Assembly: GCA_029948255.1 (NCBI GenBank)
Contig: JALIZF010001875.1
Span: 496,001-560,000, forward strand
Length of the DNA: 64,000 nt
Origin: Telmatactis stephensoni
Lineage: Eukaryota; Cnidaria; Anthozoa; Actiniaria; Isophelliidae
Direction of reading: 5' to 3'
In this document: positions 1 to 11,246 of the stretch, one piece after another
Numbering within the stretch: position 1 is the stretch's first letter
How the letters are laid out: every line of letters starts with the position of its first letter
Translations under genes and position numbers: made by a program
Notes under the pieces: generated by a model
The model's database searches: none
What the model was told of the DNA's origin: nothing
The model's input: the letters and a program-made list of their open reading frames with translations, nothing else

Positions 1-600
1 TTTCAGAACTAAGATATTTCATTCCAAAGCGTACAATTCTGACTATCTATCTGTCTCTAATCTCACCATATGTCAATTATGGTATAACTGTCTGGGGACA
101 AGCATGCTCATCCTATCTCAAGAAAATATTAGTTCTTCAAAAAAGAGCGCTCCGCTTTATCTACTCCCCTGAACATAGCAAACATGCAATACCTCTATTC
201 AAAGACGCAAAAATTTTACCTCTTCATTTTGTATACTTTGTATACTAATCTTATGCATGATGTGAGAAACAAAGTTGCACCTTCACACATTCAACATCTA
301 TTCAACGATGTTTCAGATATTCACTCGTACGGAACATGAGCTTCTACATCCAAAAAGTTCTACATCAAACACTCACAAATCCATTTCCTAAAGAATTCAT
401 TTTCGCATTTTGGCGCTAGAGTGTGGAATGAGATACCTCATACTCTTCAAGAGCTATCCAAAAAATGTTCAAACAAAAATTACACGAAGTACTTTTAAAA
501 CTTCGTCAAGAAGATGCATATTTAAGTGCATCTTCTATCTTAACAAAAATCAAAACTGTAAGATAAAGGGAAAAAGAATGAAACTATTTGATTTTTCTTA
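1..600 (+). pseudogene. LINE reverse transcriptase C-terminal fragment
   Basis: The first 240 bases read as the end of a non-LTR retrotransposon reverse transcriptase: a run with YVNYGITVWG followed by LQKRALRFIY, the usual block downstream of the catalytic core. After a frameshift near 240 and a stop near 340 the tail motif FGARVWNEIP appears near 410-440. The catalytic YADD region would lie left of the window. It is broken by stops and frameshifts, so this is a dead 3' fragment. Its tail motifs resemble those of the LINE at 52 kb, but I cannot say it is the same family. Confidence 0.75.
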
Positions 601-1310
601 GCCATCTTCTTTTCTTTTTTCACAGTTTTTATTTCAAGTTATAGAACTATATTAATCTATTTAAAGACGTTACATTAAAGTTTTCCTCTATAATTCAATT
701 GCCTAAAATATCCCACTATTGTATTTATCTTTAACAAAATTATTAAACAGACATATATTTCTATTTAAACCTATTGTAAAAGTTAAATGTTTTTTCAAAA
801 TCTGGTCCACCTAGACTAGCCTAGCTAAATGGGGACCTAGATTATAATTATAACTTTTTCTATTTCCAATTGTTTGAATAAATTGAATTGAAAATTGAAT
901 GGGCAGAAATGGTCTTTTATGAAGAAAAATTGAAGAGGTTGCTTGATAAACTTTTAGATAACCCATGGCATTTTCAACTTTTGCACGAATCTTTTGAAAT
1001 TCTTTGTTAGCATTCCTCGTTCTTCTATCCCTCGCACGGCGAGCCCTAATAATCCGTCTTCTTGCCGCATAACCTTTGTCTGCTACCAGTCGATTTTGTC
1101 CAGGAAGTGGACATATGCCATTTGATCCAGTGGATGGGATCATTCTATACGTCTGAGCGTCATTCAAGTGACCTGGAAATCTAAATATATTATCATTATA
1201 TTTGTTAATATTTCACGAAACAATTAATTATATTTGACTTTGCTGATAATAATGGTGGATGGTCATAGATTAAATAAAAGGCACCTGAAAGGTGCATGTA
1301 TCTACTGCAG

Positions 1311-1455
1311 AAGTGTTATAGAAATATGTTTGACAATGTGAAGTGCATTGGAAAGAAAAACACGAAGAGTGATGAAGATTTTATGGAGTTGGACAAGGCA
1401 GTTTGTTATTTATACCTCGACTCAGATGTCTTTCGGAAACGTTCAGAAAAACTTG
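1311..1455 (+). other. Exon-like open stretch inside transposase intron
   Basis: Preceded by an acceptor-like TCTACTGCAG and followed by a GTAAGT donor, this 145-base stretch is open and encodes a charged 48-residue segment (for example KKNTKSDEDFMELDK and DVFRKRSEKL). Its last part and donor reappear in inverted orientation at 2210-2065 (CTTTCGGAAAC plus CTTGGTAAGTGAT). It may be a captured exon or part of a small inverted-repeat insertion. Function unknown. Confidence 0.3.
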
Positions 1456-2414
1456 GTAAGTGATATTTTTAACAATGTTTTTACGTCCATCAATAGAGAA
1501 AGCTTTCATAGACTGAACGCTTAAAAAACAGTTTCATCCCTAAATGTGTCCACCTCTGGGATGCAATATAGACGCATAGTATTATTATGAACAGTCTTTT
1601 TATATTATTTGTTCTTACATTGAATATACTTATTTGTATATACATATATATTATATATATTTTTTAATATCATGTTTTTTAGAATCGCGAGATTCTACCA
1701 TATGATCTTAATTCAATAAAGTTTATAAAGGAATTGCTAGTGTTTGTTTGGCCCTGCAATCAAGGTCCACATGTTTGAGCTCTTCGTACATACAAAGGCC
1801 ATTACATTTCTTTAATAGGAGCTGAAATATTGCATAATGAAGTGAGTTATTTGATAGTTTACATGCAATCGTTGTAAACTTGTTTACTGTTGCCAAAGGA
1901 TAGAACAATTGCCAAAGGCTCAAACGAGATCAAGACGAACACTTCAATATTGTATTAAGCTTACTTACACTCAAAAACGACCTCAAAATTAAATAATGAT
2001 TTAAAAATTCTCCATAAGAATAAACCTGACACATTCTATTAAAGCTGAGCCTTATCAGTGGGCATAAAAACATTGTTAAAAACATCACTTACCAAGATCA
2101 GGATTTTTGACTTGAATTCCTGTCAAACTTGTCAATAGTCGTCAGTCACATCAGAACTTCGTGCACACTTCGTGCTTGTCAGTTTTTCCTGAATGTTTCC
2201 GAAAGACATTCGGTCGATTCGTTTGTCATTTTGTCTTTACTTGTTTGTTCCCGCGTATTTTCCGAAAATATTTTCTATTGTTAACACATTTCTATTGTTA
2301 ACAAGCATAGAACTTCGTGTCAGAACTCATGCATGTTCTGGTGAATACCAATATACCGTGAACTCATAATTTGAGTGAAGCATGAAGTATATCCATTTTC
2401 AACACGATGACATA

Positions 2415-2441
2415 GTATCTACTGCATTCTGCAGTAGATAC
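2415..2441. repeat. 12-bp perfect hairpin
   Basis: GTATCTACTGCA, three bases, then its exact reverse complement. A related copy of TGTATCTACTGCAG occurs near 1297, so the 1.3-2.44 kb segment is bracketed by copies of this motif. It may mark the ends of an insertion within the transposase intron. Confidence 0.5.
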
Positions 2442-3616
2442 AAAAATGCTTACCCGGATACTATAAGAACTATCATACCAGTTGGGTCAATAACGATCTG
2501 GGAAGACATAAAATGACATTTCTTGTCTCTTCTGTAAAATTTCCTCTGTAAGCGTCCTCTCAGCCTCGATGAATTGTTCCATCTATTAACCCAATCATGT
2601 TCGGGAATCTGCGCCAGGTATTCACAAAGCCAGCCCACTGAAAAAGGTTTGGCCAACTAACAAATCTATAATAGTTAAGGAAGAGAATAGGCACAACATG
2701 GTATATTTCTTCAAAAATGGTTGTTGTTGAAATCAGTCGCCCAAACTAGCATGCATCTTGGGGCACTCCCTTCCCAACCTACAGTTCCGACAATATCCTC
2801 AAAAGATTCAATCGTCTCTCCAGTGTTATACCAAAGTTTAAGTGGATCTTCTTTAATAACTGTGTAGTAATCTCGACCTTGATTCCTTGTCAGTCGAAAC
2901 CAAGGGAAAAGTCTCTGCATTAAGCTTTGTGACAATGACAAGTAGGAATGCATCAAAACTATGAAGTGAATCAGCCAGGATGGAAAAAGTGGAGGTTAAT
3001 GTGAAGGAGACTGCGAAAAGTTTGCAGTAGAAAGTTCAGGAATGGAGTTGGAGATATATTCCCTCCAGGCATGACTGTGTATAGAGTAACTATGCATATG
3101 TAGGGTAATTTCGTTCTTTCTTACATAAAGCATTATCAGTGGTGATAGAATTAAGAATAAAGAGGATGTAAAATTTACTGCGGTTATAATCAGGGGCATT
3201 CAAACTCAGCTAGTAGTATTTGATAAATCACACAAAAAAATATTCACAACTTTGATCCCTGAAATGAAAAACAATACTATTGTTGTAGGTGTTCTTTATT
3301 CAAACACCTAATCTTACTTGACATTTAGCTTTCAAAAGAGTGATAATTATTTTCCAATGGAATTTTGTTTTCTTTATTAAAACACGATTGTTTCTCACAC
3401 ACAACTAGTAGTGTTTGCCACAAATGTAATATGCAACTGGTCAGCAATTTTCTCCTTCAATATTTAAGCTTGAAACGTGAATGCTTTTTATGGTTGTGGG
3501 ACACTCTTAATGGTCATTCGCGCACGCTCAATAGTGAATTTGAAGGGTATTGTTTAAAGAAGTGTTCATCGTAACCAGGCCTTCCGTTCGGCATTTTGTC
3601 AAGCCACATGTTGTGA

Positions 3617-5073
3617 GCGGGTTATTCAAACACAGTCTCGAGCAAAGTCTCGGCTACTGATCTTGAGATCAAGGCTCTTTGTGATAGCGTTGACAACGAC
3701 GATATGAAACTACATACGCAGCCAGTGTCCCAGGGTTATAAACATCTAGATGAGAACTTTTGCCAACATACTGCATCTGAAAGGAATAGCGATGTGGTCT
3801 CTCGACAACGAAATGATCTTAACAATTCAGGTAATTTATTATTTGATTCAGAACGACTTGTATTTTAGATATTTCACTTGGCCAACTTCTCTGTAATCAA
3901 GGAAGCTAGACCTGGAATGATTGATTCAACGCCAGATATTTTCATCATTACGTGCTTCGACAACAAGAACACCAAATACCGCGTGCTAAATCACGTATCT
4001 ATAACATAGCCGTACACACAATATTTCTGTAACACAAAGTTAGGCCTCAAGGTTGTATACACAATCATTTCAACTTTCAACTGGAAAAGTTTAGATCAAG
4101 TTCAAATTATAGTGTGGAAATTCTTTTCCTTCGAATCGTAGGATCTCATTTCATATTATTTAGGTGTTTGAAGTTAGTGCGCTTTTGTTATGGCGGTCGT
4201 CGTTTAATTAGTCACGCATCTTTTGCATGCGGTAAATTAGTTCTTGTTAAAAATGTTTTTAAAACATTTCTTATTTCTTTTTGGTGAATTATATACCTAG
4301 AAGTAAGTTATTTTGTTCGGCTGGAATCAGTTTAATTAAAAGTTAAAAGTAAAAAGTTTAGAAGTTAAAAATTAAAAGTAATTTTTGCGTGCTTTCTAAA
4401 TCTTTTCATCAAACTCAGGTAGAAAGCAAAGTTGTTTAATCATCTTCGCTTATTTTATATTTTTTAGGGTTAGGGTTGGGGTTAGAAGTCTTTACAATGC
4501 CTGCGGACTGCAATGAAGTTGTCAGGAATTCAGTTTTTTCAATTTAAGAACAAGGTGCGAAATATTTTATTAGTCGGCTGATTGTTTAATTGAAAGTGAA
4601 GTATATTAAAATTATGTTACCATAACGCAAATGCTAATCAATTACTTTGAAATTCAATGTTTTTAGGATAAAGTTTACAAGAAACATGTCAGCAGCACAG
4701 TGAGAGATGAAAGAAGTCATTATAATGGATTGCAAAGGTTTGAAAAATGAATTTCTCTATACCTTGAATGCAAATACAACAGTTCTTTGAAACTTTCTCT
4801 TACACCGCGCGTTCATGATATTTCTTTCAGCATGTGTGGTTCTAACAAAGCAGTTGAAAGCCAAGAAATAAACGTACCGTAAAACGTAAGTTTCAGTAAA
4901 TCCACTGAAAAGAGAACTCTTTATATGGTCTCATTGACAGTGATTTACATGCTGTTTAGTAATACAGAGTTTATTTCTCTTTGTTATAGCGAATTAAGAA
5001 GACCGACATGGCGGATATGCAAGATAAAGAAGATCGAACTAAAAGACACTCCACTGTTGAGATTGAAACATAA
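3617..5073 (+). other. Weak multi-exon gene candidate, unrecognised
   Basis: Several open stretches are bounded by plausible splice sites. They are about 3617-3831 (ends in a TTCAG/GTAATT donor), 4667-4738 (acceptor TTTTTAG; contains YKKHVSSTVRDERSH), and 4990-5073 (acceptor TTATAG; contains KKTDMADMQDKEDRTKRH and a TAA stop). AATAAA follows at about 5275. A possible exon near 4830-4876 is interrupted by stops in some frames. No domain was recognised, so this could be a decayed gene or a non-coding transcript. The intervening sequence has nothing else I can name beyond the telomere-like tract at 4464. Confidence 0.27.
4464..4485 (+). repeat. Short interstitial telomere-like repeat
   Basis: TTAGGGTTAGGG followed by TTGGGGTTAG: about three and a half units of the animal telomere repeat with one degenerate unit. 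Possibly a chance or repair-derived tract. Confidence 0.6.
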
Positions 5074-5289
5074 ATTTCAATGGAAGCCAGAGTAACAATT
5101 CAGTGGAATACATACTTTTTGTTTGTGAAATTTGTCGATTTCACGGAAATGATACAGTTGAGAAGTTTTTTCACTGGTTAATTTCGTTTAGTTAGGCTTT
5201 TAAAATCAGACATACATCCAGGTTTTGCTGTGTAAATTGTTGATTGCATAAGTAAGTCATGAATATTTACTACAAATAAAACTCCATAT

Positions 5290-6480
5290 CATTAGTAACT
5301 AAAAGACTGAATGTGTATAGCTTTATCTGGAGAATTTTTTTGACAAATAAGGATCTTAATATGGGACAGGGTTCTGAAGGTTTTAAGTACTATATGAACT
5401 GAGCAAAATCGTAATCCTGATATCACATATACAAGTCCTGAAACTACTTGAAATGATCGGATATAAGGCCCTGATACTATTCCAAAAGGACGTTGAATAC
5501 GGGTTCTGATACGACATTATCCGTATATGCCATGTTACAGTCATTAAACTTGTCATTTAATGGTTGTATTAGAACGTATAATGATGCCTGATACATTGAC
5601 ACCTGATCATTGTACACAAGGCGGCCAATCATGAAAATATACGGGTTCATTATACCACCATTGTACAGCCTTATACTATCAGTAAACTAATCGTTTAAGG
5701 GTGAAATAAGACTAGTTTAAGGGCACTTATACAAGCCTTTTTGTGCAGTGGCAACAATGCAATATGCCAAAGATTCCACGCTTTATAAGCCATTTCATTT
5801 CATGCACCTATACAAATTACGGGTATAAATAGGAGCCCTGAAAATATCAATTTTAACACTCGCAATGAAGAGGCGGATAACATCTTTTTGGCAGCCATGA
5901 CGTGCACAATTAAACCAGGGGGGAAAAAGCAGTGAGAAAAAGCAGAGACTGAACTTTTCTCAAGGAGAATATGCTCTCATAGAGGTCACCTATGGTCACC
6001 ATAAAGGTGACTATAGGTCTCTGGTAAAGTTTATGCTTAAACATGTAGACGTTTTACCAGAAAATGCCCAATAGTATTACTGAAGGAGCAAGCAATCGCC
6101 TGCTTTGGCAAAGGCTGTAGAGGGACGCATACGGAAAAGAGTTGCATCAAAACTTTTAAATGCTTCAAGGTAGATTTAGGCTCACTTTTATTTATTTTAA
6201 TTTTATTTCAAACAATATTATACAGGGGCATCTTGTTTAGCTAGGCTAGTTTAAAGAGAGCCCTGTTAAATGAAAAAATTACAGAAAATACATACAAATA
6301 ATGACTATTAAACTTAAGTACAGATAAATACAGAAATATTCATGATAGCTAATTCGATTGTTTGAAATGGTTAATTGGTTAAATGGTTAATTGATTAAGA
6401 TGTGAAAATGTCATATGATGCTGCCCGAATAACAATTCACAATTCATTAGATATATCAATACTGACAATGTACATTAATT
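5290..6480. other. No gene seen
   Basis: AT-rich DNA with no convincing open frame, splice-bounded exon or clear inverted repeat. Several short CCTGATAC-like words recur near 5390-5600 but without a regular period. Confidence 0.5.
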
Positions 6481-6485
6481 TTCAG

Positions 6486-7211
6486 TTCTAGTTGTACTGT
6501 TAAAACCCGCATAGAGGAGGAGTATGAGTCGCTTTCAGATAACGAAAATGAAAGTGATGACGATGAGGATGAACTGGATGGTGTAGGCTATGGAGATGAA
6601 ATACAAAAAACGCAAACGGTACCTACTAGCTGAGGCGCTGAGCACAAGACAGGACTTCAATGCTTTTATAAAGGGAACCAAAAAGGATGAGCATGAAAGT
6701 GACAATGTCAAAGAAAGCAAAACTAGAAAGGTACTAGAAAGGTACTACAAACAGTTTATACTAGTGCCTGTTTTATAAAGCCTCAATATCTATTTCTTTG
6801 TTAATCCATATGGCAACTAAGAAGAATTCATGCCAGGTGAATGCATGTATCGTATGTGTAGTATTGATGCAAGCTATAACTGAAAACAAGGTACAGATAC
6901 AATGCAGTAAGAAAACCTGTGAAAATTGCGTAGATAAATATGCACAGATAATGCTGCTTTCATTCAGCTTGATAATGCTGGAATGCATCAATGTATTCGT
7001 TATTCAAAGCAAATACCTGAAATAGTCAGCTTGTGAATCTTTGTCATTTCATTTCTTCACACTATTCAAATACTTATATCCTTCTCTTAGTAAGAAAAAG
7101 AAAATAGAGGACAAGCTGCCACACTTATTAGCGTCAGTCAAGGAAGCAGCAGAAGCACACATGAAAGCAATGAAGATATGGGAGAAGAAGTTGCAAGACA
7201 ACAGTGATTAA
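6486..7211 (+). other. Candidate 3' exons of an acidic/basic unknown gene
   Basis: After a TTTTCAG acceptor at 6485, an acidic stretch (RIEEEYESLSDNENESDDDE) is open to about 6630. A final exon-like piece at about 7090-7211 encodes KKKKIEDKLPHLLASVKEA and ends QDNSD-stop, giving a lysine-rich helical C-terminus. Such tails occur in the Myb/SANT-like accessory proteins of Harbinger elements, but no Myb motif is visible here. The TAA stop is also the target duplication of the element that follows. The join between the pieces is uncertain. Confidence 0.3.
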
Positions 7212-8371
7212 AGTCCCTATGATACATAGTTTTTTATTTTCAAACTCATTTCTTTTCTGGGAATATAGTTAAAATCTTTTTCTCCCATTTTGGAATACTC
7301 CTAGACAAGGCGCAAAATTGAAAAAGTCGATCGCAAAAAGTGCAGAAGGCATTTTGGGGTAGAGGCTGGTAACAACTATTCTAAACTGATTTTTCATGCT
7401 GAACGCGAATATGACTGTTACCAAGACGTATTCTGCAATCTTATACGTGTAAATGACGTATTTTGTGAATTGCTACAGTCATTTCTACTAACGGCTTTTT
7501 CATGTAATTCCAAAAGTTCCCAAACTTAAAAACAATGACCATAGCTGGAAAGAGCATATCAAAATCAGTAAAACTGTGAAGTTTGAAGGATATCAGTCGA
7601 AAAATCAAGGAGATACGAATTTTCAAAAAGCGAAATTTTGTATGAAAACACTTACAGTTATGCAAGAGATACAAACAAATTTCGATTTTTGAAAATTCGT
7701 ATCTCCTTGATTTTTCAACTGGTATCCTTCAAACTTCACAGTTTTACTGATTTTGATGTGCTCTTTCCAGTTATGGTCATTGTTTTTAAGTTTGGGAACT
7801 TTTGGAATTACATGAAAAAGCCGTTAGTAGAAATGACTGTAGCAATTCACAAAATACGTCTTACACGTATAAGATTGCAGAATACGTCTTGGTAACAGTC
7901 ATATTCGCATTCAGTATGAAAAATCGGTTTAGAATAGTTATGTTACCAGCCTCTACCCCAAAATGCCTCCAGGTATCTGATTTCTCGAAAATGCGCCTTG
8001 TCTATCCATATTTTTGGAGATATAAAAGTTTCAAATTTCAAAATGCAAATGTATGACATCAGGGGAGTCATCATCACCAGCTTCTCATGGATTTTACTAA
8101 AAGAGGTCTTCAATTCCACAACCAGATTTTTTACTCAAGCACAGGCTTTACCAACAGAAATAAATTCCAAATGAAAAAATAAGAGTATTTCAAGTCATCC
8201 TGGTTTTGTATAATAAATGATGACTCCCCTGACGTCATCAAGTTTGCATTTTGAAATTTGAAACCTTTATATCTCAAAAAATATGGAGTGTTCAAAAGTA
8301 AGACAAAAAGACCTCAACTATATTCCCAGAAAAGAACTGAGTTTGAAAAGAAAAAATGTGTCATAGGGACT
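7212..8371. mobile_element. Foldback DNA transposon with TAA target duplication
   Basis: Termini are AGTCCCTATGA and TCATAGGGACT, flanked on both sides by TAA (7209-7211 and 8372-8374). The outer arms (about 7212-7290 and 8290-8371) pair. A long inner palindrome (about 7300-7650 with 7670-8006) is nearly complete, and a further pair joins 7990-8070 with 8222-8295. Both palindrome arms give matching open frames on opposite strands, which are by-products of the repeat. No transposase is encoded, so it is non-autonomous. A 3-bp TAA duplication is typical of PIF/Harbinger elements, so mobilisation by such a transposase is inferred. Confidence 0.85.
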
Positions 8372-9411
8372 TAAATATATAATGATTTAAAATGATGTAG
8401 CGTGTGTGTGCAATTTATTGATAAGAAATAGAAAAAAGCATGCAAAACTAATGTACATCAGTGTATCACAACTTTTTTTAATTTAATTAGAAAGCGCTGT
8501 TATTCAAGTTGACAAATATGTAAAGGTTCTCAGCCGCACATGCAACTGAATACACTATTTAAGCAATAGAAGATAATTTTCTATGACTCTACCGGTGAAA
8601 TAGAGCACGCGTGATGTTTAGTGTTTAGCCTCGCAACGCAACACAGCTGCTTCAACAAGCGCTACATTCCATTCCAATTGTATCAGTTGTCCAATCAGAA
8701 GATACATCAGCAAACGGTCCATTTCCCACATTCCGGAAATGAGTTTTATGTCTGTCATCACCACAAAAAGAGTAAACATTGCACTACCAAAAATAAGTTT
8801 CAAATTTTTCAATACAAAAAGATATATACAGATGGAAGATCAGTAAAACTTTCTTCTTTGTATATTTCTCAAATGATACCAGATACTTCGAATGAAACAA
8901 AGTGAAGTGTTTATAAACTAGCTGTTGTTTTGGGATCCGAGGTCAGTATAGGAAATCGCACGATCTTAAGTACAATTCGGAATTAATTGATACAAGTAAT
9001 GTTTTGAAAGTTCTCAAAATAGGACGGGCCTTTAGGTGAGTCCTATTTGAGAGTTTTCAAAACATTACGAGTAACCATTAATTCTGAATTGTATGAGAAG
9101 ATCGTGCGATTTTTTATTTATAATACACTATACAAAAAAGACAAATGTCTGACATATAGCATGTTTTCATAAAAAGTGCAGACTTAAACGAGTAGACAAT
9201 ATTTCAAAGAAGGAAGAAACTTCTATAACAAATAAAATAGAGTTAATTTGTATTCTGAGCGAATTATAGTTCTTTTACATTTCTATAAAGTATGTAGTTT
9301 ATTTACTGACAGGTTTGTTTAATATTGAATGAAAACGAGTGAAGAGCCCAACACACGGCAAAGAATTTGAATTCATTCACAGAGAAATATGGTCAAATTT
9401 GCATTGTTTAA

Positions 9412-10423
9412 CCCTTTCGCTACTGGGGATTTTTGAGGTTTTTACGCGATTTTGAGGTCATAATCGATTTGTGTATTTTTTCGCCTGCTTACTGGAGTAA
9501 CCATAGAAACTTCTGCTGTTTTGTACTATTGAGGGCTCAAGTTAACCGGTTGAAACCAGTTTGAAGCGGTAGCGTTTTTGGTCGAGTAATGGTGGCGTTT
9601 GAAAGTCCAGAAAACTTGGATTTCTGTGAATTTTCGAGCCTTTTTTCGCCTTTGGTTCCTACTGGCTGGGCATCATTAAGCCTGGAAGTAGCAGAGAGCT
9701 TACTTGCCGTAAGAATTCGTCAAGGTGTAACACTTCGTAGGCATTTTGGCTCGTAGCTTTGACTGGGTGAATTTTGAGTGGTGCCAAGACGAAGTGTGCT
9801 TTGAAGCTCGTCCAAGGGCAATTTCTCGGACCTGCCATGGCATTTTTTGGGAGTTGTGACGATTAAGGAACACAGCAAGCGCGAAATTTGGGCAGAATTC
9901 CGAGGGGGCTCGAGACTTTACTAAAAACTCTAAAAGATGGAGGGAAGGGCTGTGGCTGTCGCATAGGAGCTGAATTACCCAGAATGCATTTAGGTCGTAA
10001 AAGTCCCAAAACACGTGCTTGCAAAATGGCCACAATGAATCAGCCGCAGCTGTGTCCGTGAAAGGAAAAGAAGGCCAAAAAGTCCATGAGAACACAAGAC
10101 TAGGACTGAATTTGGTTGTTAATGCCGTTTCGTGTGCAGGAAAGGATAATTTGTTGAGAAAAATTGAGGTCCAAAATGTGTGATTTTCAAGGATGAAAAT
10201 TGAGCCCAAAATGGTGATTTTTTCCTTTCCTTGCCTTGAAATGACAAATTTCTGCAGAAATCGCCAGTTGTTTCACAATGTTTGATTTTCAAAACTTGAC
10301 TCATTTACTAGAGTTTACTTTCGTACCAAAGTTGAGTTTGAGTTGTCCTTTTTTAGGAAGAAGTAATTTTTTAGACGAGTAGAATTTTTACGGCCGGTTT
10401 CGGGCGCTGTAGGAGCGAAAGGG
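9412..10423. mobile_element. piggyBac-type non-autonomous element (TTAA duplication)
   Basis: Flanked by TTAA at 9408-9411 and 10424-10427. The ends are CCCTTTCGCTACTGGGG and, at the right, its imperfect inverse CGCTGTAGGAGCGAAAGGG. TTAA plus CCC termini is the signature of the piggyBac superfamily. The 1012-base interior has no transposase-like frame (the 169-codon open frame on the minus strand has no recognisable motif), so it would need a transposase supplied elsewhere. Confidence 0.85.
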
Positions 10424-10427
10424 TTAA

Positions 10428-10484
10428 ACATACCTGGCCTTTCAAATGCCTCAAAACATACCTGGCCTTTCAAATGCCTCAAAA
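10428..10484. repeat. 28-bp tandem duplication
   Basis: ACATACCTGGCCTTTCAAAT and the following eight bases occur twice in a row directly beside the right TTAA of the piggyBac-type element. Confidence 0.85.
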
Positions 10485-11246
10485 CTTCATGCTCTTGAGC
10501 TTGATTTATCAGATTCTTTTGGAAAAGAGTACAAAAGTTTGACCAAATGACCATTTCTCTACTCTGGCATAGCCATGAATCGATGTCCTTCTCTTAGTTT
10601 TGCAGCACGGCGTTGTTTGGAAGTCATTATTCTCTCCAGTGTTCTTGTTTTCCGTTTAAAATTGTCATTGTTTTGACAAATAAATTGCTTTTTTATTTTC
10701 TATGATAATCATCAAAAACTGAACTAGCAAAACTGTAAGTTTTCATCGAAATCAAGTAGCCATGGCTTGTCAAGGAAAATCCAAATGGAGAATGATGTTT
10801 ATCGCGCGCCGTTGTCGTTGCCATAGCAACTTAATAGGTCCTCTACAGAGTACAATTAACGATTTAATTGTACTCCTCTCATCCAATCAGAATCGAGTAA
10901 TTTGTATAGTGTATTATAAATCCAATTATTCTCCAAGTCAACGGAACGCTATATGTAGACCTTTTGACGCAAATGGCTCCTTGATTTTGAGAGCCAAGCT
11001 CTGATTGGTTAATGAATTGGAATGGAATGTAGCACTTGATGAAGCAGCCGTGTTTTTCCGATGGAGCGTTGCGTGACGAGGCTAAGCACAGCTGCGAGGG
11101 AGACTAGATGTTGGGAGAAACACGAGAAAAGTTTGAAAATCATGAGCCGTAGGCGAGTGATTTTCAGAATTTTTCAAGTGTTTCTCCCAACATCACAGGT
11201 GCTCTATTTCACTGGTAGAGTCATAGAAAACTATCTTCTATTGCTT

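Larger units (their letters stand above)
811..2956 (-). pseudogene. PIF/Harbinger-like DDE transposase remnant
   Basis: Minus-strand pieces in the right order for a DDE transposase of the PIF/Harbinger/IS5 type. At 2956-2711 is an N-terminal block containing LWYNTGETIESFEDIV. Near 2620-2580 is FPNMIGLIDGTIHR, which holds the first catalytic Asp. After a frameshift, VIDPTGMIVLIVSG runs to 2454. The last piece (1172-811) begins GHLNDAQTYRMIP, holding the second Asp, then LVADKGY, and VENAMGYLK, holding the Glu. A donor-like GTAAGC at 2453 and an acceptor at 1173 suggest an intron of about 1.28 kb, but the phases do not join cleanly. Frameshifts make it non-functional. No flanking terminal repeats were found, so element limits are unknown. 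Confidence 0.72.
8561..11246. mobile_element. 2.7-kb foldback/MITE composite with long inverted ends
   Basis: The left end (AAGCAATAGAAG, then CTATGACTCTACCGGTGAAAT near 8581) is the inverted match of the right end (CACTGGTAGAGTCATAG to CTTCTATTGCTT near 11246). Pairing continues inward: GGAATGGAATGTAGC near 11020 with its complement near 8663, GTATAGTGTATTATAAAT near 10909 with its complement near 9110, and GGTCAAA blocks near 9391 and 10539. The loop holds a separate piggyBac-type insertion at 9412-10423. No coding sequence was recognised and a target duplication could not be fixed. Part of the same end (CCAGTGAAATAGAGCA) recurs near 13238. Confidence 0.75.

Noticed and set aside
7441..7895. 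Matching proteins (77 and 85 codons) on opposite strands
   Set aside because: They are the two arms of one palindrome translated on each strand; no domain and no codon signal.
9700..10209. 169-codon minus-strand frame in the piggyBac-type element
   Set aside because: No transposase motif, no acidic triad, and the starting codon is not supported; too short for a piggyBac transposase.
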